Assembly (NCBI GenBank): GCA_004114245.1
Contig: QZWS01000011.1
Coordinates: 1 to 43,754, forward strand
Origin: Zoopage sp. CT-All
Lineage: Eukaryota > Zoopagomycota > Zoopagomycetes > Zoopagales > Zoopagaceae
Reading direction: 5' to 3'
Length of the DNA stretch: 43,754 bases
Positions 21,114-32,478 of the stretch are shown one piece after another. Each line of letters starts with the position of its first letter. Within the stretch, counting starts at the first letter, position 1. Below the pieces are notes generated by a model that saw only the letters and a list, made by a program, of their open reading frames with translations, did no database searches and had not been told where the DNA came from. A program made the translations under genes and the position numbers.

Positions 21114-21475
21114 GCGACAGTTGGGAAAGCAGTGTCAGCTGTGTCAGCCAACAAGGGTCGACGGTGTGCCTGATTGCCGTGCTGGGCTGTTCGCCGCGTT
21201 CTACCCACTTCTACTCACTTCTACTCACTGCCTAGTCGTCCATTGACAGAGTATTGCGTGCTCCTGCCTCTATAAGCACGTGTTTCCTCGTTGTCTGGCC
21301 ATCCATAGTGGCATCCCACAATTAGAGTGCTTGATACTTCATACTCTAATCTGCACAACTGCTATGCGGTACACGTTTGTTTGAATTAGCATTCGGTTGT
21401 CCCTCCGAGCTCAAGCACCACTACACTGCCACCGAGTCGCCAGTCACGTTAAGCCTTTTTCGCCTCATTGCCAAG
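21114..21475. promoter_or_regulatory. Divergent promoter region, RhoGEF / eIF3i
   Basis: Holds a CTACTCACTT-type direct repeat (about 21205-21230) and TCTATAAGC (about 21270), a TATA-like element for the plus-strand gene. No separate gene was seen. Confidence 0.4.
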
Positions 21476-22453
21476 ATGCGCCCCATCCTGCTCCAGGGCC
21501 ACATCCGCTCGCTGACCCAGATCAAATACAACCGCGAGGGCGACCTCCTCTTCTCCGTCTCCAAGGACAATGTCGTCAATGCGTGGTACTCGCACAACGG
21601 CGAGCGTCTGGGCACCTACAATGGCCATGTGGGTGCCATCTGGACCGTGGACGTGGACCGTCGCTCGCGCCTGCTTGTGACCGGGTCCGCTGACAACACT
21701 GCTCGGCTGTGGGAGGTCGCGACGGGCAAGCTGCTGTATACCTGGAATTTTAATACGGCGGTGAAGCGCGTCGCGTTTAGCGAGGACGATTCAATGGTGC
21801 TGATGGTGACCGAGCAGCGCATGGGCTTCCCCGGCACAATCACAGTGATGCGCGTCAACCACGAGGATAGCTCGGCGCAGTCGGATGTGCCCGAGGCAGA
21901 GATCCTGCCGGAAGGGCCCAAGGCGACGATGGCTGACTGGGGCTACCTCTCCAAGTACATTGTCGCCGGCCACGAAGACGGCAGCGTGTCGCAGTTCGAC
22001 TGGATCTCGGGCGAACGCCTGGAGCATGCCAAGCCGCACGAGGAGACCATCACCGACATCCAAATGTCGTGCGACCGCACCTATTTCGTGCTCGCGTCCA
22101 AGGATAAGTCTGCCACGCTGTTGGAGTCCAACACGCTGAGGGTGCTGAAGCGCTACACGACAGATACGCCGCTCAATTCTGCGGCGATGACGCCCACGCT
22201 GCAGGAGTTTACGATCCTGGGCGGCGGGCAGGAGGCGATGAATGTCACGACAACGGGGGCGCGGCAGGGCAAGTTCGAGTGCCGGTTCCATCATACGGTG
22301 CTGCAAGACGAGTGCGGGCGGGTGCGTGGACACTTTGGGCCGATCAATACGATTGCCGTGCATCCCGACGGCCGAAGTTTCAGCAGCGGCGGAGAGGACG
22401 GCTACGTGCGCGTGCATCATTTTGATCCCGACTACTTCAAGTTCCGTGTGTAG
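21476..22453 (+). CDS. TIF34: Translation initiation factor eIF3 subunit I
   Basis: Intronless, 325 aa, a typical length for the family. It begins [19 protein letters not shown], the usual eIF3i start, so the ATG at 21476 was preferred over upstream in-frame codons. It is a seven-bladed WD40 propeller: [13 protein letters not shown] with [44 protein letters not shown], and [17 protein letters not shown] with [13 protein letters not shown] near the end. It binds eIF3b and is part of the eIF3 complex on the 40S subunit. Confidence 0.96.
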   Translation: MRPILLQGHIRSLTQIKYNREGDLLFSVSKDNVVNAWYSHNGERLGTYNGHVGAIWTVDVDRRSRLLVTGSADNTARLWEVATGKLLYTWNFNTAVKRVAFSEDDSMVLMVTEQRMGFPGTITVMRVNHEDSSAQSDVPEAEILPEGPKATMADWGYLSKYIVAGHEDGSVSQFDWISGERLEHAKPHEETITDIQMSCDRTYFVLASKDKSATLLESNTLRVLKRYTTDTPLNSAAMTPTLQEFTILGGGQEAMNVTTTGARQGKFECRFHHTVLQDECGRVRGHFGPINTIAVHPDGRSFSSGGEDGYVRVHHFDPDYFKFRV

Positions 22454-22615
22454 GGAGTGCACTGTTGATTGTCATGAATTTTTTCCCGAGCACCTGCATC
22501 GGCTGCGCCACGAGGCCTGAGTTTGCCAATCTCATCTCGCTCATTGCTCGTCTCCTGAGGTGCCCCATCGCGATCCTCACCCCGCCGTAACGATCCCGCC
22601 TCTCTTTCCCCCGCC

Positions 22616-24253
22616 ATGGACACCGGGAAGCGCCGCAAATCGCGCGGCAGGGCCTCGGACTCCCCGCGTTACGCGCCCCTTGACGCCCTGCCCGCCTCCT
22701 CCTCCTCACCTCCTCCCGCGTACCTGATCAAGAACGATTTTATGCAAGACGACGATCCACTGATGCATGAGGATCGTGCGCTAGCCGGACAGCCAGAGAC
22801 GACGCCTCGTGAGCTCTGGGGCTGGTACGGCTACGGCATTGCCTCGGAGCCTTTCTCGGTCGTCACCCTGTCGGTTTTCATACCAATCATACTGCAGTCA
22901 TTGGCGTTGCAGGCTGGGTTCAAAACGACGAATCGAAGCGTTCCCTGCAACCCGCTCACCGATAGCAATGGCGGCTGCGTGGTGAACCTGGGCCTGTTGT
23001 GGGTCGATACCTCGTCGTTTCCGCTCTACGTCACCTCCGTCTCCGTTGCCATCCAGGCCCTCGTGTTTATTTCGCTGGGCGCCTTGGCTGACCACGGTAA
23101 TATGCGCAAGCAGTTTCTACTATTCTTTGCCGCGCTCGGTGGTATCGCCACCATGCTGATGCTGGTCGTGACCAAACCCTCGCTGTACTGGCTCGCCGCT
23201 ATCCTCACCATTATCGCCAACGTCGCATTCGGATCCTCGTACGTCTTCTTTTATGCCTACATCCCCACCCTCACCCGCAATCACCCCGACGTGCGCGCCG
23301 CTATCCGCGCACGCGACCCTGTCGCTGTGCACAAGGCCGCCGAACGCGTCGGAAATCTCATTTCCACCCACGGCATGGCCACCGGATACGCCGCCGGTGT
23401 TTTTCTTCTTATAGTGTGCGCTGGGATCGTTTATGTCATGGGCCAGGACTCTGCTTACCCAATGTTGATCGGCTGCGGCATCTCTGGCGCCTGGTGGCTG
23501 CTATTCACCATCATGCCGTGGCGACTATTGCAGTCTCGACCCGGCCCGCCGCTGCCCCGTGGAGAGAACTTTCTGCTGTATTCGTGGAAGTCGTTCGGCC
23601 GCACGATTTGGCACATCCGTGAGCTGTCCCAGGCCTTTCGTTTCCTGCTCGCCTGGTTCTTGCTCTCCGACGGCATCTCGACCACCTGCTCCGTCGCCAT
23701 CATATTTGGCAAGTCCAATCTCAACATGCCGCAGCTTCAGCTTATCCTCGCCGCCATCGTTGTTCCCATTGCCGCCCTCATCGGCACCTACCTCTGGCTG
23801 GGCGTGCAGCGCCGCTTCCATCTCTCCACCCGTGTCATGGTCATCATCCTCTCCGGACTCTCCTCGCTTCTTCCCCTCTACGGACTCGTCGGCTTCTTTG
23901 CCCCCTTTGGCCTGCGCACCATCCCCGAGGTCTGGATCGTGTGCATCTACTACGGCCTCATGCTCGGCGCAATACAGTCCTTCTGCCGCGTCCTTTTCGC
24001 TGAGCTCCTCCCGCCTGGCCGCGAGAACGAATTTTTCTCGCTGTATGAAATCACCGACAAGGGCTCGGCGTGGATCGGTCCGTTGATATGCGGGGCCATT
24101 GCAGATACCACACACGAGCTGCGGTACTCGTTTTATGCGCTCTTTGTCATGCTTGCGATCCCCGTTGCGCTGATATGGTCCTTGGATGTGACCAAGGGCA
24201 AGAAAGACGCCCAGAGGTTTTTGAGCAAGCTGAAGATGGTTGAAGTGGGGTGA
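22616..24253 (+). CDS. ATG22: Vacuolar permease Atg22
   Basis: Intronless, 545 aa. A short hydrophilic head precedes TPRELWGWYGYGIASEPFSV, the characteristic Atg22 entry to the first membrane segment. About twelve hydrophobic segments follow with MFS organisation. Other family marks are FISLGALADHGNMRK, GNLISTHGMATGY, FLLSDGISTT, and the C-terminal AELLPPGRENEFFSLYEITD followed by KGSAWIGPL. Atg22 exports amino acids from the vacuole after autophagic breakdown. It starts 162 bp after eIF3i on the same strand. Confidence 0.94.
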   Translation: MDTGKRRKSRGRASDSPRYAPLDALPASSSSPPPAYLIKNDFMQDDDPLMHEDRALAGQPETTPRELWGWYGYGIASEPFSVVTLSVFIPIILQSLALQAGFKTTNRSVPCNPLTDSNGGCVVNLGLLWVDTSSFPLYVTSVSVAIQALVFISLGALADHGNMRKQFLLFFAALGGIATMLMLVVTKPSLYWLAAILTIIANVAFGSSYVFFYAYIPTLTRNHPDVRAAIRARDPVAVHKAAERVGNLISTHGMATGYAAGVFLLIVCAGIVYVMGQDSAYPMLIGCGISGAWWLLFTIMPWRLLQSRPGPPLPRGENFLLYSWKSFGRTIWHIRELSQAFRFLLAWFLLSDGISTTCSVAIIFGKSNLNMPQLQLILAAIVVPIAALIGTYLWLGVQRRFHLSTRVMVIILSGLSSLLPLYGLVGFFAPFGLRTIPEVWIVCIYYGLMLGAIQSFCRVLFAELLPPGRENEFFSLYEITDKGSAWIGPLICGAIADTTHELRYSFYALFVMLAIPVALIWSLDVTKGKKDAQRFLSKLKMVEVG

Positions 24254-24632
24254 GTCAACGGGGCGAGCCAAGGGGGCGAGCCAAGGGGCGAGCTGTTAAC
24301 CTCAGCATGCCCCGACATGCATGTATCTTTTCAATTGAGTCCGACGTATTATGTAGTCATGAAATATATTAATTACGAATGCAAAGGAGGGCGATGGTGG
24401 CTGACTGCACGATTGCTCGCTCACCACAGGTCCACAGGGGAATGACGGGTGCGGGAGGGATCGAGTGTAGTGCCTTTATTGGGCTTTGGCATCAATGCGA
24501 GAGGTTGCCACATCCGCAAGGCCACCTGGACCCGACTCGACAACAAGAGCGAACCGTTTTCGATTTGTGACCGCAACCCGCAGCCCCGATACCATCCACC
24601 GGCTCGGCCACCGCGCACCCCCTCAGTATACG
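24254..24632. other. Intergenic with a small tandem repeat
   Basis: GGGGCGAGCCAAG is repeated nearly three times at about 24259-24291, directly after the ATG22 stop. ATGAAATATATTAATTA (about 24359-24375) could serve 3'-end formation or as a TATA-like element. No gene was seen. Confidence 0.45.
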
Positions 24633-25470
24633 ATGTCAACGATCACACACGACAGTGCCGACGGATTGACCAAGCAGTGGGGCGACGTGGAAAACGGCGG
24701 TGTGGACCAACCAGGCTCAACTGCTGTTGGTGATGAGATCCACGCAGCGGACGATGCCGCCATGGCCCCACCCCCTGTCCCGACTGACGATGCCTCAAAC
24801 GGCGTGGTGAAGAGCGAGAATGAGCCGCCGCATGAGGCGCTCACCGCGCGCATCACCAGCATGCCCTCCCCGCACCAGCCCCCTGTTCACTTACCTCGGC
24901 ATTTTAGAAATGCTGGCAGACGCCGATCTGACCCGCGTGTCGGCAAAATCCATACGGTTGTCGCTGGAGGAGGAGTTCAAATGCTCGCTGCGGCATCGCA
25001 AAGCCGAGCTCGACGGCATCATCATGACAATATTGAATGCGCAGGCAACCGTCACCGGTGAATACGATGGTGCGCAAGGAGAGGAGTATAGCCCTCATGT
25101 TGCATTGCGGGCATCGAGTGAGGTGTCGTCGGCACCTTCTCGTCGTGGACGTGGTGCCGTGCGCAAGACCAAATCCGAGCCCAAGCTTGACGACGACGGC
25201 AACCCTATCAAGCGCCAAACCGGCCTCACCGTGCCCATGCTGCTCTCCGATCAGCTCGCAGACGTCATCGGTGTCGTGGAGATGTCCCGATGCGATGTGG
25301 TCAAGTCGCTGTGGGCGTATATCAAGGAGAATCAGTTGCAGGATGAGAAGGACCGGAGGTATTTTATCTGCGACGAGAAGCTCAAGGCCGTGTTTGGCAG
25401 GGCAAGGTTGTCCGGGTTTGAGATGAATAAGTACATTAGCGGACATATGCAGCGGCTGGAACGCAAGTAG
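24633..25470 (+). CDS. DEK-C / SWIB-MDM2 domain protein (UAF30/TRI1-like)
   Basis: Two exons (24633-24858, 24908-25470), 262 aa. No GT donor joins the frames correctly. A GC-AG intron of 49 nt (GCATGC...TTTTAG) does, giving LTARITKMLADADLTRV. The DEK-C domain covers about 70-122 (DADLTRVSAKSIRLSLEEEF). A basic linker follows (RRGRGAVRKTK). The SWIB domain (about 178-262) contains LSDQLADVIGV, MSRCDVVKSLWAYIKENQLQ, the end of that helix DEKDRRYFICDEKLKAVFG, and a C-terminal amphipathic helix. Relatives act in rDNA transcription (UAF30) or chromatin remodelling. The exact paralog is not resolved. Confidence 0.88.
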
Positions 25471-25714
25471 GGACGCGGTGCCGCAATCCGCTGCGATGAC
25501 CCGTGTTCGTCTGTCATACATAGCATTTCTCTTGATCCGATGAGTCTTGGTGGTGATACGGCCATGCGTTTAACGTCTGCTATTTGAGGGTGATTTCATC
25601 CCCCCCATACCGCTGCATGATGTGTGTTGCTAAGATCGATATGCATTATCATATGACTTACATCATATGTTCTTCCCGACTCCTGTTAGCCATTAATCCG
25701 TTACAAGTCTGCCT

Positions 25715-27220
25715 TCAGTGAGGGTGTGAGCTATCAGACAGCTCTGTCACAGATGGAAGTGGCGATGGACAGCAGCGCTTCTGGCCACACTCGACGAATT
25801 GTATCGCCAGTTCTGGGTTTCTGCCACTGCTAGATCCATTCACGACCGCCGCTTCGGTTGTGACAGTGTCGGCGCATCGAAGCAGACAGCTGGTTTCATT
25901 CCGTCCTTCGCCTGGCATGGTCGCGCTCGATCCGTTTACGGCGGTAGTTCCGTAGTCGTCGCGGACAATTTCTGGCTGCACGGTGGTGCTGTGAATGCCG
26001 TAGCCGTGGAAAAGGGCCTGCACACGACGCTGCACCAGCGTGGGGTCATCGCTTTTGCGCACGCGGACATGGACGGATGCGACCATCTTGGTGTCGGAGA
26101 GCTGCCAGATATGCAGCTCGTGGAAGGACACAACACCTGGCAGGCTAATTATGTCACGACGGACGTCTTCGATGGGAACGTGCTGGGGCACGGCCTGGAG
26201 CAAAATGAAGGATGCACTGCGGACTAGCGAACATCAGTCCTAGCAGTAGGGATTAATTCGGCTTACCCAATGGAATGGAGAACCATACAATGAGCGTTGT
26301 GATGAAAATACTACAAATACGTGTACAGTCAGTAACAAACAGCAACAAGACATCTCCCATTACCTGATGATAGGATCGATGATATGACGATTATGCCAGC
26401 CCGTGGCCTGCCAGATGATGGTGCCACTGATCATGACACCAATGCTTCCCAAAGCATCCCCAAGGACGTGCAGGAACACGCCGTGCATGTTCATCATTCC
26501 CTCCTCGTGTCCATGGCCATGACGCCCATCCGAGGATGCGCTTGCCAGCCCAGCTTCGGCAGCACCCACATTCGAGGCCGACCTAGCGTGCTGTCCCGTC
26601 CGGATGATGTCGACCTTGGCGTGGATGGGATGTGCATAGAGATCCTGGAGCATTTCATCGGCAGTAGGAGGCGCGTCTTCGGGTGGGAACAGTGCATCGT
26701 CGCTTTCAGCAGAGTCACGACCCGAGACGTGCTCGTTGGAAGGAGCCAAAGGCGCATCCACAGCAGCGGCATGGGACTGCGCCTGCCCACCATGCGAGTG
26801 CGAGTGTCCCCCGTGCGAATGCGCATCCGAGAACAGAAATATCCCAATCAGGTTCACCACCAGCCCGGCGCCACCGACGCCGAGCACCAGCACCGGCTTG
26901 GTGATCTCCTGCGGCTCGAAAAACCGCTGGATGGACTCGATATAGATGGTGAAGCACAGCGCCAGGAGAAACACGGCGTTGACCAGCGCTCCAAGCACCT
27001 CGGCACGCTGCCAGCCGTAGCTGTACTTTGCGTCGTGGTTCGTCTTGCCTGCGAGCTTGATGGCGTAGAGGGCAACGATGAGGCTGAGGATGTCGGAGAG
27101 CATGTGGAACGAGTCTGCGATGAGGGCGATCGACCCCGCATAGTACCCCGAAATGAGCTCGAGGAAGAAGAACAAGATGGTCAGGGCCAGCAGGATGTAC
27201 AGCTTGGTGGTGCGCTGCAT
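25715..27220 (-). CDS. Cation diffusion facilitator zinc transporter 2
   Basis: Three exons (27220-26364, 26310-26267, 26223-25715), introns 53 and 43 nt, 469 aa. The small 44-nt exon restores the sixth membrane segment (IFITTLIVWFSIPLV). Zinc motifs are HMLSD and HVLGDALG. The cytosolic loop is shorter and poorer in His than in the paralog at 9976-11556. The C-terminal domain keeps FHELHIWQLSDTKMVASVHV. Both copies share the RFFEPQEI block after segment 3. The difference in introns and loop length suggests an old duplication rather than a recent one. Confidence 0.92.
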
Positions 27221-27428
27221 GGTGAAGCGGGTCGCTGGAGGCTAGCGGCAAAGCAGTGGCTGAATGGGGATTGGCAGTCAGGACGCCTGCTGATCCCATC
27301 CTTACCTGAGTGGCACAGCCGAGTGATCAGTGCAAGTTGTCATCAGCTATATTATTGCGCAGCTATTCGTTAAACGAGCGTGTCGGCAGGGCAATCCAGG
27401 CAAATCGTCAAACGCCGGCTGATACGCC

Positions 27429-28786
27429 TCACACCGCCGAAGAGACAACCTCGCTAATCCACGGCTTGGCCGCTGCAGCACGGAAATAGAATCCCATGTC
27501 GCCAACGCGTCCACATGGAAGCGAGGTGTTTGTGGCGCGGAAGTCAACACGGCCACGTCCGTAGGCATTCGACCCAAAACTGACGAGGCCAACAAGCCGC
27601 CACAGGGACTGTGACTCGCTGTCATGCCTATTGGTCTTCACACGGAACGGCTGGGCGCGAGCGCGTCCTAGCACGGCGCGAGCGCGGCTGAGGGTTGAAT
27701 GGGTGGTACGAAGATGGACGTGTTCACTCTGGAGAAGCGGGCCTCCCGAGTCGCCAAAGCATGTGTCCACGCCGCCCTTGACTGCGTTTCCAGCGCAGAT
27801 GTAAAGCCTAGCGAAGGACTCGTAGCTTTGCGCCGATCCTATGAATACGGTTATTGGATCAAAGCGCATAAAAGACTCGTTGGCTGACCCGACTCCCCTG
27901 CCATTGCAGCCATGTATGCATCGCGGCAAGCGTTGTATAGGCCCGGAGGAATTTCGACTGAACGCAGCTCGCGTGAATACTCGCGACTACGGTACATAGC
28001 AGCGTCAGCGACACACTCTCAGAGCCTTGGACACAAACGTTTCGGTGTTGATCATTCCCCAGCCAACCGCAGAGTAACCAATGCGCCCCTCATCATCAGC
28101 ATCGCCAATCGCGTCCAGATCCAGGATCTTGACACGGGCGGTAGGCTTGACCGCATCGGCGAGCTTGAGAAGGGCTACGTCATACGACTATGAAATCCAC
28201 CGCCACGTCATTGAGAGTACAGTCAACTGCACTGCACTTACCCCGCTCATGAACGGATTCCAATGCGGATGCACGACCACTGCAGCCACCGCATGCTTTT
28301 CCCCGGCACCAGGATCGGTGTAGAGTGTGCCGATGACCGCCGAGAGACTGGCTCCCGGGGTGATGGTCCAGGCTCCTGGAGCGCCTTGGTGCTTCATGCT
28401 GAGCGCCTTGCTCATCGTCTTGTTGGTCACGCCTAGCGCCCATATCACGTCAGCATACAATTGATGCAGACGCAATGATGCATACAGTGCGCAGCGGTGA
28501 GCACCCAGGTTGCGCCGCCGCTGCCAGCCAGCAGTGTACCACCACACACATGGGTGTTATTGAGGTTACGTAGGCTGGCTAAGAACGGATACTTGGTCGC
28601 ATCATGGATGGGAGCACCTCCAATAATGTAAGGCTTGACGATTGCGTTAGGTCCGTCTTTGCTGGTGATGACGGACGTTGGCGGGTCAGGAAAAGGCTGG
28701 CCGGCCTGGATACTGGACACCGTAGTGGTGGCCAGAGTGCCGAGTATGACCATAATGGTGACATAAGCAGGCATCGAGAGCTTCAT
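27429..28786 (-). CDS. Secreted trypsin-like serine protease (S1)
   Basis: Five exons (28786-28486, 28432-28242, 28187-28033, 27986-27877, 27838-27429), introns 53, 54, 46 and 38 nt, 388 aa. A signal peptide (about 1-25) and short propeptide precede the activation site YIIGG. The triad is complete: His in LTAAHC, Asp in YDVALLKL, Ser in GDSGGP. Six residues before the Ser is Asp (VDTCFGDS), which predicts cleavage after Lys/Arg. A 42-residue insertion follows GDSGGPLLQ. Within it a 69-nt in-frame GT...AG stretch (27719-27651) could be an extra intron. Secreted trypsins are typical of insect- or nematode-associated fungi (context is inference). Confidence 0.9.
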
Positions 28787-28951
28787 GGGTTGTGGCTGAT
28801 GAGAGTGGGCGGCGTAGTATGGTAGACGGGCGTCGCGGGAAGGTGGCGGATGGAAGGGCGAAAAAGTGGCAAAAAATAGGGCCCATCTGTCTGATTGCAC
28901 AAGCTGGATATTATTATGTCTGACAGACGTTCGGAAATTCGTGTCCGCGGC

Positions 28952-30496
28952 CTACATCACACCATAGATGCTGCCGGTGGGCGGTTCAACGTGACCCTCT
29001 TCCGGGATGTCGCTCCGTCGAGCAGTAAGGGCAAGGTAGGCGTTCTGGGCAGTATTCGCACCGCCGGCGAGGGGCTCAGGCGCCTGTCCGACCATTATCC
29101 GGCTAGCGCGCACCTGCTGCACAGATCCAATTTGTATTGCCCCAGTCACCTTGCGGGCTGATGCTACCTGCACAGCACTTTCGGCGTTGCTCGACATGTC
29201 CGAGTATGCGAGTGATATTGGCCGGCCGAGGTCATCGTAGAGGGTGGATCGGGCGTTGACCGAGGCGCGCCACCAGTCGTCAACGCGCTTGGCATCGTTA
29301 CGATTATCAGCCGAGGCGGCAGTCAACACGGCCAGTGGAAGTGCTGGTGGTGGGTGCGCCGGAACAGGCGACAGCGGTGGTGCAGCGGTAGATATCGGAC
29401 GCATGCCCTTGCCAATGTCCAACGCAGTGGTGAACGAGGCCATCGAGAACCTAGACATGCCGGGCGTGATGGTCGGAAGCAGTGCTTCGCCGGCACCCAT
29501 CATTGTCATCGAGGCATGGGAGGCGCCCTGCTGATGCATCATAGTATGATCAATAGTAAGTGTGGGATCGCGCAGCAGCGGAGCGGGTGCACGCTCGATC
29601 GAGGATGAAATGTGCGCTAGATCCTGCGTAGCACTCCGAGCGCGGTCCAACGAGTCCTTGCTTCTTGCCCCGCAAGCCGCAACGCTGGTATCGATCCGCA
29701 GCTGTCCGCCGACCATCTTGCGCGGCTTGGGAGCGGTCGCAACGGCCAGGGCCTCTGGACGGCCAACCGACGAGATCACGCTGCTTGCATTACTGCGACG
29801 GTTCATGTTGAACCTCATGGGCGGCTCAAACACGGACGCGGAGTTGTCAATGTTGGAAGACAGACCACGGCCGTAGGCCATCGACTTGACGCGGACGTGG
29901 GCGCCGAGCGGATCTTCGCCGAGCTCGTCCAGCATGTCCAGATCGTCGACAATTACATCGCTTGTGCGAGATGCTGAAACCCCGGGCTCGGCACCAGCAT
30001 TGGCCTGCAATGACCGACGACGACGGCGCCGTCGCATGACAAGACCGACGGCAGCAAGCGCGATCACGGTACCAGCCGCACAGCATCCGATTATAATGAA
30101 GAGCGTTGCGTTGGAGCTCGTCTCGACGGGGACCGCGGAGTCGGACACGGACGCACCCACAGCTTCGGCAGGACGGCATTCCTTCTTAGCGCACTGGCCG
30201 CACGTTCGCGCGACGTAGACACACACCTCTCCATCGGTACACGCCGGGCAAGCGGTGGCTGCCGAGTCACAGCGAACACATGAAGATGCCACGGTGGAGT
30301 TTGTCGGCGTTACCGGGGTCGTACCTGCAGAGGCTGGGGGCATGGCAGATGGCGGCGCAGCAGCGGGAGGGGCAGCGGAGGCAACAGGTGCCTGGGCAAC
30401 GGGAGTGACCGGCGCGGCAGCTTGACCAAGAACCGTCGAAACCGCAACCACGACGATCGAGGCGGCCAGAAGCACGAAAAATGATGAGATGCGCAT
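28952..30496 (-). CDS. Opy2-like membrane anchor protein
   Basis: Intronless, 514 aa. Signal peptide (about 1-24), a Pro/Ala-rich extracellular stalk, then an eight-Cys module (Cys73, 76, 83, 86, 92, 99, 102, 107: CVRCDSAATACPACTDGEVC and onward). A transmembrane segment (132-153) is followed by a run of eight Arg. The long cytosolic tail is disordered. The Cys spacing matches the Opy2 N-terminal domain. In yeast Opy2 anchors Ste50 at the plasma membrane for HOG and filamentation MAPK signalling. Cytosolic docking motifs cannot be confirmed by eye. It lies 165 bp upstream of the trypsin gene on the same strand. Confidence 0.8.
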   Translation of the reverse strand: MRISSFFVLLAASIVVVAVSTVLGQAAAPVTPVAQAPVASAAPPAAAPPSAMPPASAGTTPVTPTNSTVASSCVRCDSAATACPACTDGEVCVYVARTCGQCAKKECRPAEAVGASVSDSAVPVETSSNATLFIIIGCCAAGTVIALAAVGLVMRRRRRRRSLQANAGAEPGVSASRTSDVIVDDLDMLDELGEDPLGAHVRVKSMAYGRGLSSNIDNSASVFEPPMRFNMNRRSNASSVISSVGRPEALAVATAPKPRKMVGGQLRIDTSVAACGARSKDSLDRARSATQDLAHISSSIERAPAPLLRDPTLTIDHTMMHQQGASHASMTMMGAGEALLPTITPGMSRFSMASFTTALDIGKGMRPISTAAPPLSPVPAHPPPALPLAVLTAASADNRNDAKRVDDWWRASVNARSTLYDDLGRPISLAYSDMSSNAESAVQVASARKVTGAIQIGSVQQVRASRIMVGQAPEPLAGGANTAQNAYLALTARRSDIPEEGHVEPPTGSIYGVM

Positions 30497-31100
30497 TATT
30501 TTAGGTTGCTATAAAGCGGTAGTAGGGGAGGAGTGAGTAGGTGTGCGCGGGGCGATCCCAGTGGTGATATCTAACGACACAGCAGCACGGATCACGCACA
30601 GTTCCCGACGGATGTCCGGGCTCGGCAGGAATGCTCAACAACACACCACAGATCGGATGTATCGTAGCGGTGACGGGGCTCGCTGGCGCAGAGGTAGATG
30701 AAGGTGGCGGCGGTCGGCGTTGTAGGCCGTGGAGCAAGCCCGTTGTAATTTGCCGGGATTATTGCCTCTATGCACGCCGCATTGCGACGCCACAGCCATT
30801 GAACTAATATACCAATCATGGATCCGCGGTGCAGCGGCCATCTGTGCGGCATCTCATGCTGTAATGGCGATTGAGAGTATCGGCTGTCTGCGGGTGTGCT
30901 GTGTGCGAAGGTGTCCTGTCCGCTTCTGTCTCTTGGTACTGTATGTGAAATTGTCCTATCTCTTGGTAATCCAGCAGTCAGTTTATGACACAACCATAGC
31001 TTGGCTGCATTTCAGCAAGTCAACTCACTTGTACCCTGTAAAGGCCAATAATCTACTACCGACTGAGCCATCATTCTTGCCTTTCTCGGACCATCAAACA
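30497..31100. other. Intergenic region of about 600 bp
   Basis: 5' region of the Opy2-like gene on the minus strand, with 3' flank of the secreted-protein gene. No spliced or unspliced gene and no RNA gene was recognised after checking both strands. Confidence 0.4.
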
Positions 31101-32063
31101 TCAAAATGAACTCCCTTTGTATGCAGGATTTGGTACAATAAACCAGAAAGCCGATTTGTCGATCTCACGGCTCTGTCTCGGCTGGCGAAAAACCTTCACC
31201 TTCCAATTCGCAATCTGCCGACCTTCAGCTGCTTTGCTTTCGTGACCAGACACTGTATCGGATGCTAGTTTCAATGCGCGATCGAGGGCTGACATGTCAT
31301 CTATTCCTGTCTGATCTGTAGCCGCAGTGAGGGTATACAGGCTCACGTCGTTGTTGGGGTACTCTTTCCTGAATAGTTCAACAACATGGTACAGCCGGTC
31401 GAGAATAAGTTCTGTGGAAAGAGTGGCAGCGATGTTCTGCGTAAGCCCACAGACCAGACTAGTTGCGATGTGACGGCACTCTACTTCGGGAAAGCTTGGA
31501 AGTGAGGACATGTAAAATGCGCTTTCGCTCCAATACTTTAGTAACTTTTGAACCACCTCCACAAGCTGTTTGTTGGATATTGGAGTGTTAGTCGCACCAT
31601 CCGAGTCAAATTGATCATATCCAAAGCTTGAAGGAGCAAGTGTGCGCATCCGCAGTGGCTTATGCTGCTCTGTCTGGAGGGATTTGTAGTACTCTGCTTC
31701 TTCATCCGCCATTGCAAGTTCTTTTTCGCGTGCTTCCGCAGCAACTTCCCTACGCTCCTCATGACCTGGAACCACCCAGCGCTGTCTAAGATCCTTTTTT
31801 GATGAGGCGAGCGGAAAAGTCGGGACCAAATGAGACCGGGGGGTCGGCATACGAGCTTTATATGCATCGTGAGAGGGTGCTGCATTATGTCCATTGGCAT
31901 TTTGCTGCGGCGTCGACTCGGGATTTCTGTTGCGCAAATTTCCGGCCAGAGGTTTGCCATTCAAGCCAGACGCGTTGGTTTCGGAAGGAGTGCTTGCCAT
32001 GAGGAGAGCCACACCCAGCAGGGCCATCGAGGCGGTGCAACGGAGTAATGATTTGGGGTGCAT
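31101..32063 (-). CDS. Secreted protein of unknown family
   Basis: Intronless, 320 aa from the ATG at 32063. This ATG was preferred over an upstream in-frame codon because it puts a signal peptide at the N-terminus (MHPKSLLRCTASMALLGVAL). After cleavage comes a polar, Asn/Pro-rich stretch, then a basic/acidic helix (EERREVAAEAREKELAMADE). The C-terminal half is predicted globular with two Cys (VECRHIATSLVCGLTQ) and ends WFIVPNPAYKGSSF. I recognise no domain. A secreted effector-like role is possible but unproven. Confidence 0.7.
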   Translation of the reverse strand: MHPKSLLRCTASMALLGVALLMASTPSETNASGLNGKPLAGNLRNRNPESTPQQNANGHNAAPSHDAYKARMPTPRSHLVPTFPLASSKKDLRQRWVVPGHEERREVAAEAREKELAMADEEAEYYKSLQTEQHKPLRMRTLAPSSFGYDQFDSDGATNTPISNKQLVEVVQKLLKYWSESAFYMSSLPSFPEVECRHIATSLVCGLTQNIAATLSTELILDRLYHVVELFRKEYPNNDVSLYTLTAATDQTGIDDMSALDRALKLASDTVSGHESKAAEGRQIANWKVKVFRQPRQSREIDKSAFWFIVPNPAYKGSSF

Positions 32064-32478
32064 GCTTGTGATTTTTGGATGTTTGCTTAGGGGTGGGAGA
32101 AGACGTTGTTGGGATGACGGGATGTTGATTGAGATGGAGAGTGTTGCTATGTGTAAAGGCTTCTCTTCTGTTCTAGCAGTCAATACAACCAACCCCTTGT
32201 ACACCGCAAGTATAGTCCTTTCCAACAGAGAGCACATATGCTGAGTGGTCTCCTCCATCGGACCAGCAACTGTAACCCAGCCACTGCTAGGCACGCCATT
32301 ACATTCAACAGTAGGCTGATGTTGAGTAATTATTTACTGTTCCCACCGATCTGGTGCTGCATCATCCTTTTTGCTGAGCTCTGACCCACTGCTATGCTGC
32401 ATACCCCGTCAAGAGCAAATACCTTTCACCTCCATACATTGTCTATAAACACGCCCTGATAAACATACACAAGTCACA
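32064..32478. other. Intergenic between the secreted-protein gene and DPH4
   Basis: About 415 bp holding the promoter of the secreted-protein gene (minus strand) and the DPH4 3' end. Nothing else was recognised. Confidence 0.4.
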
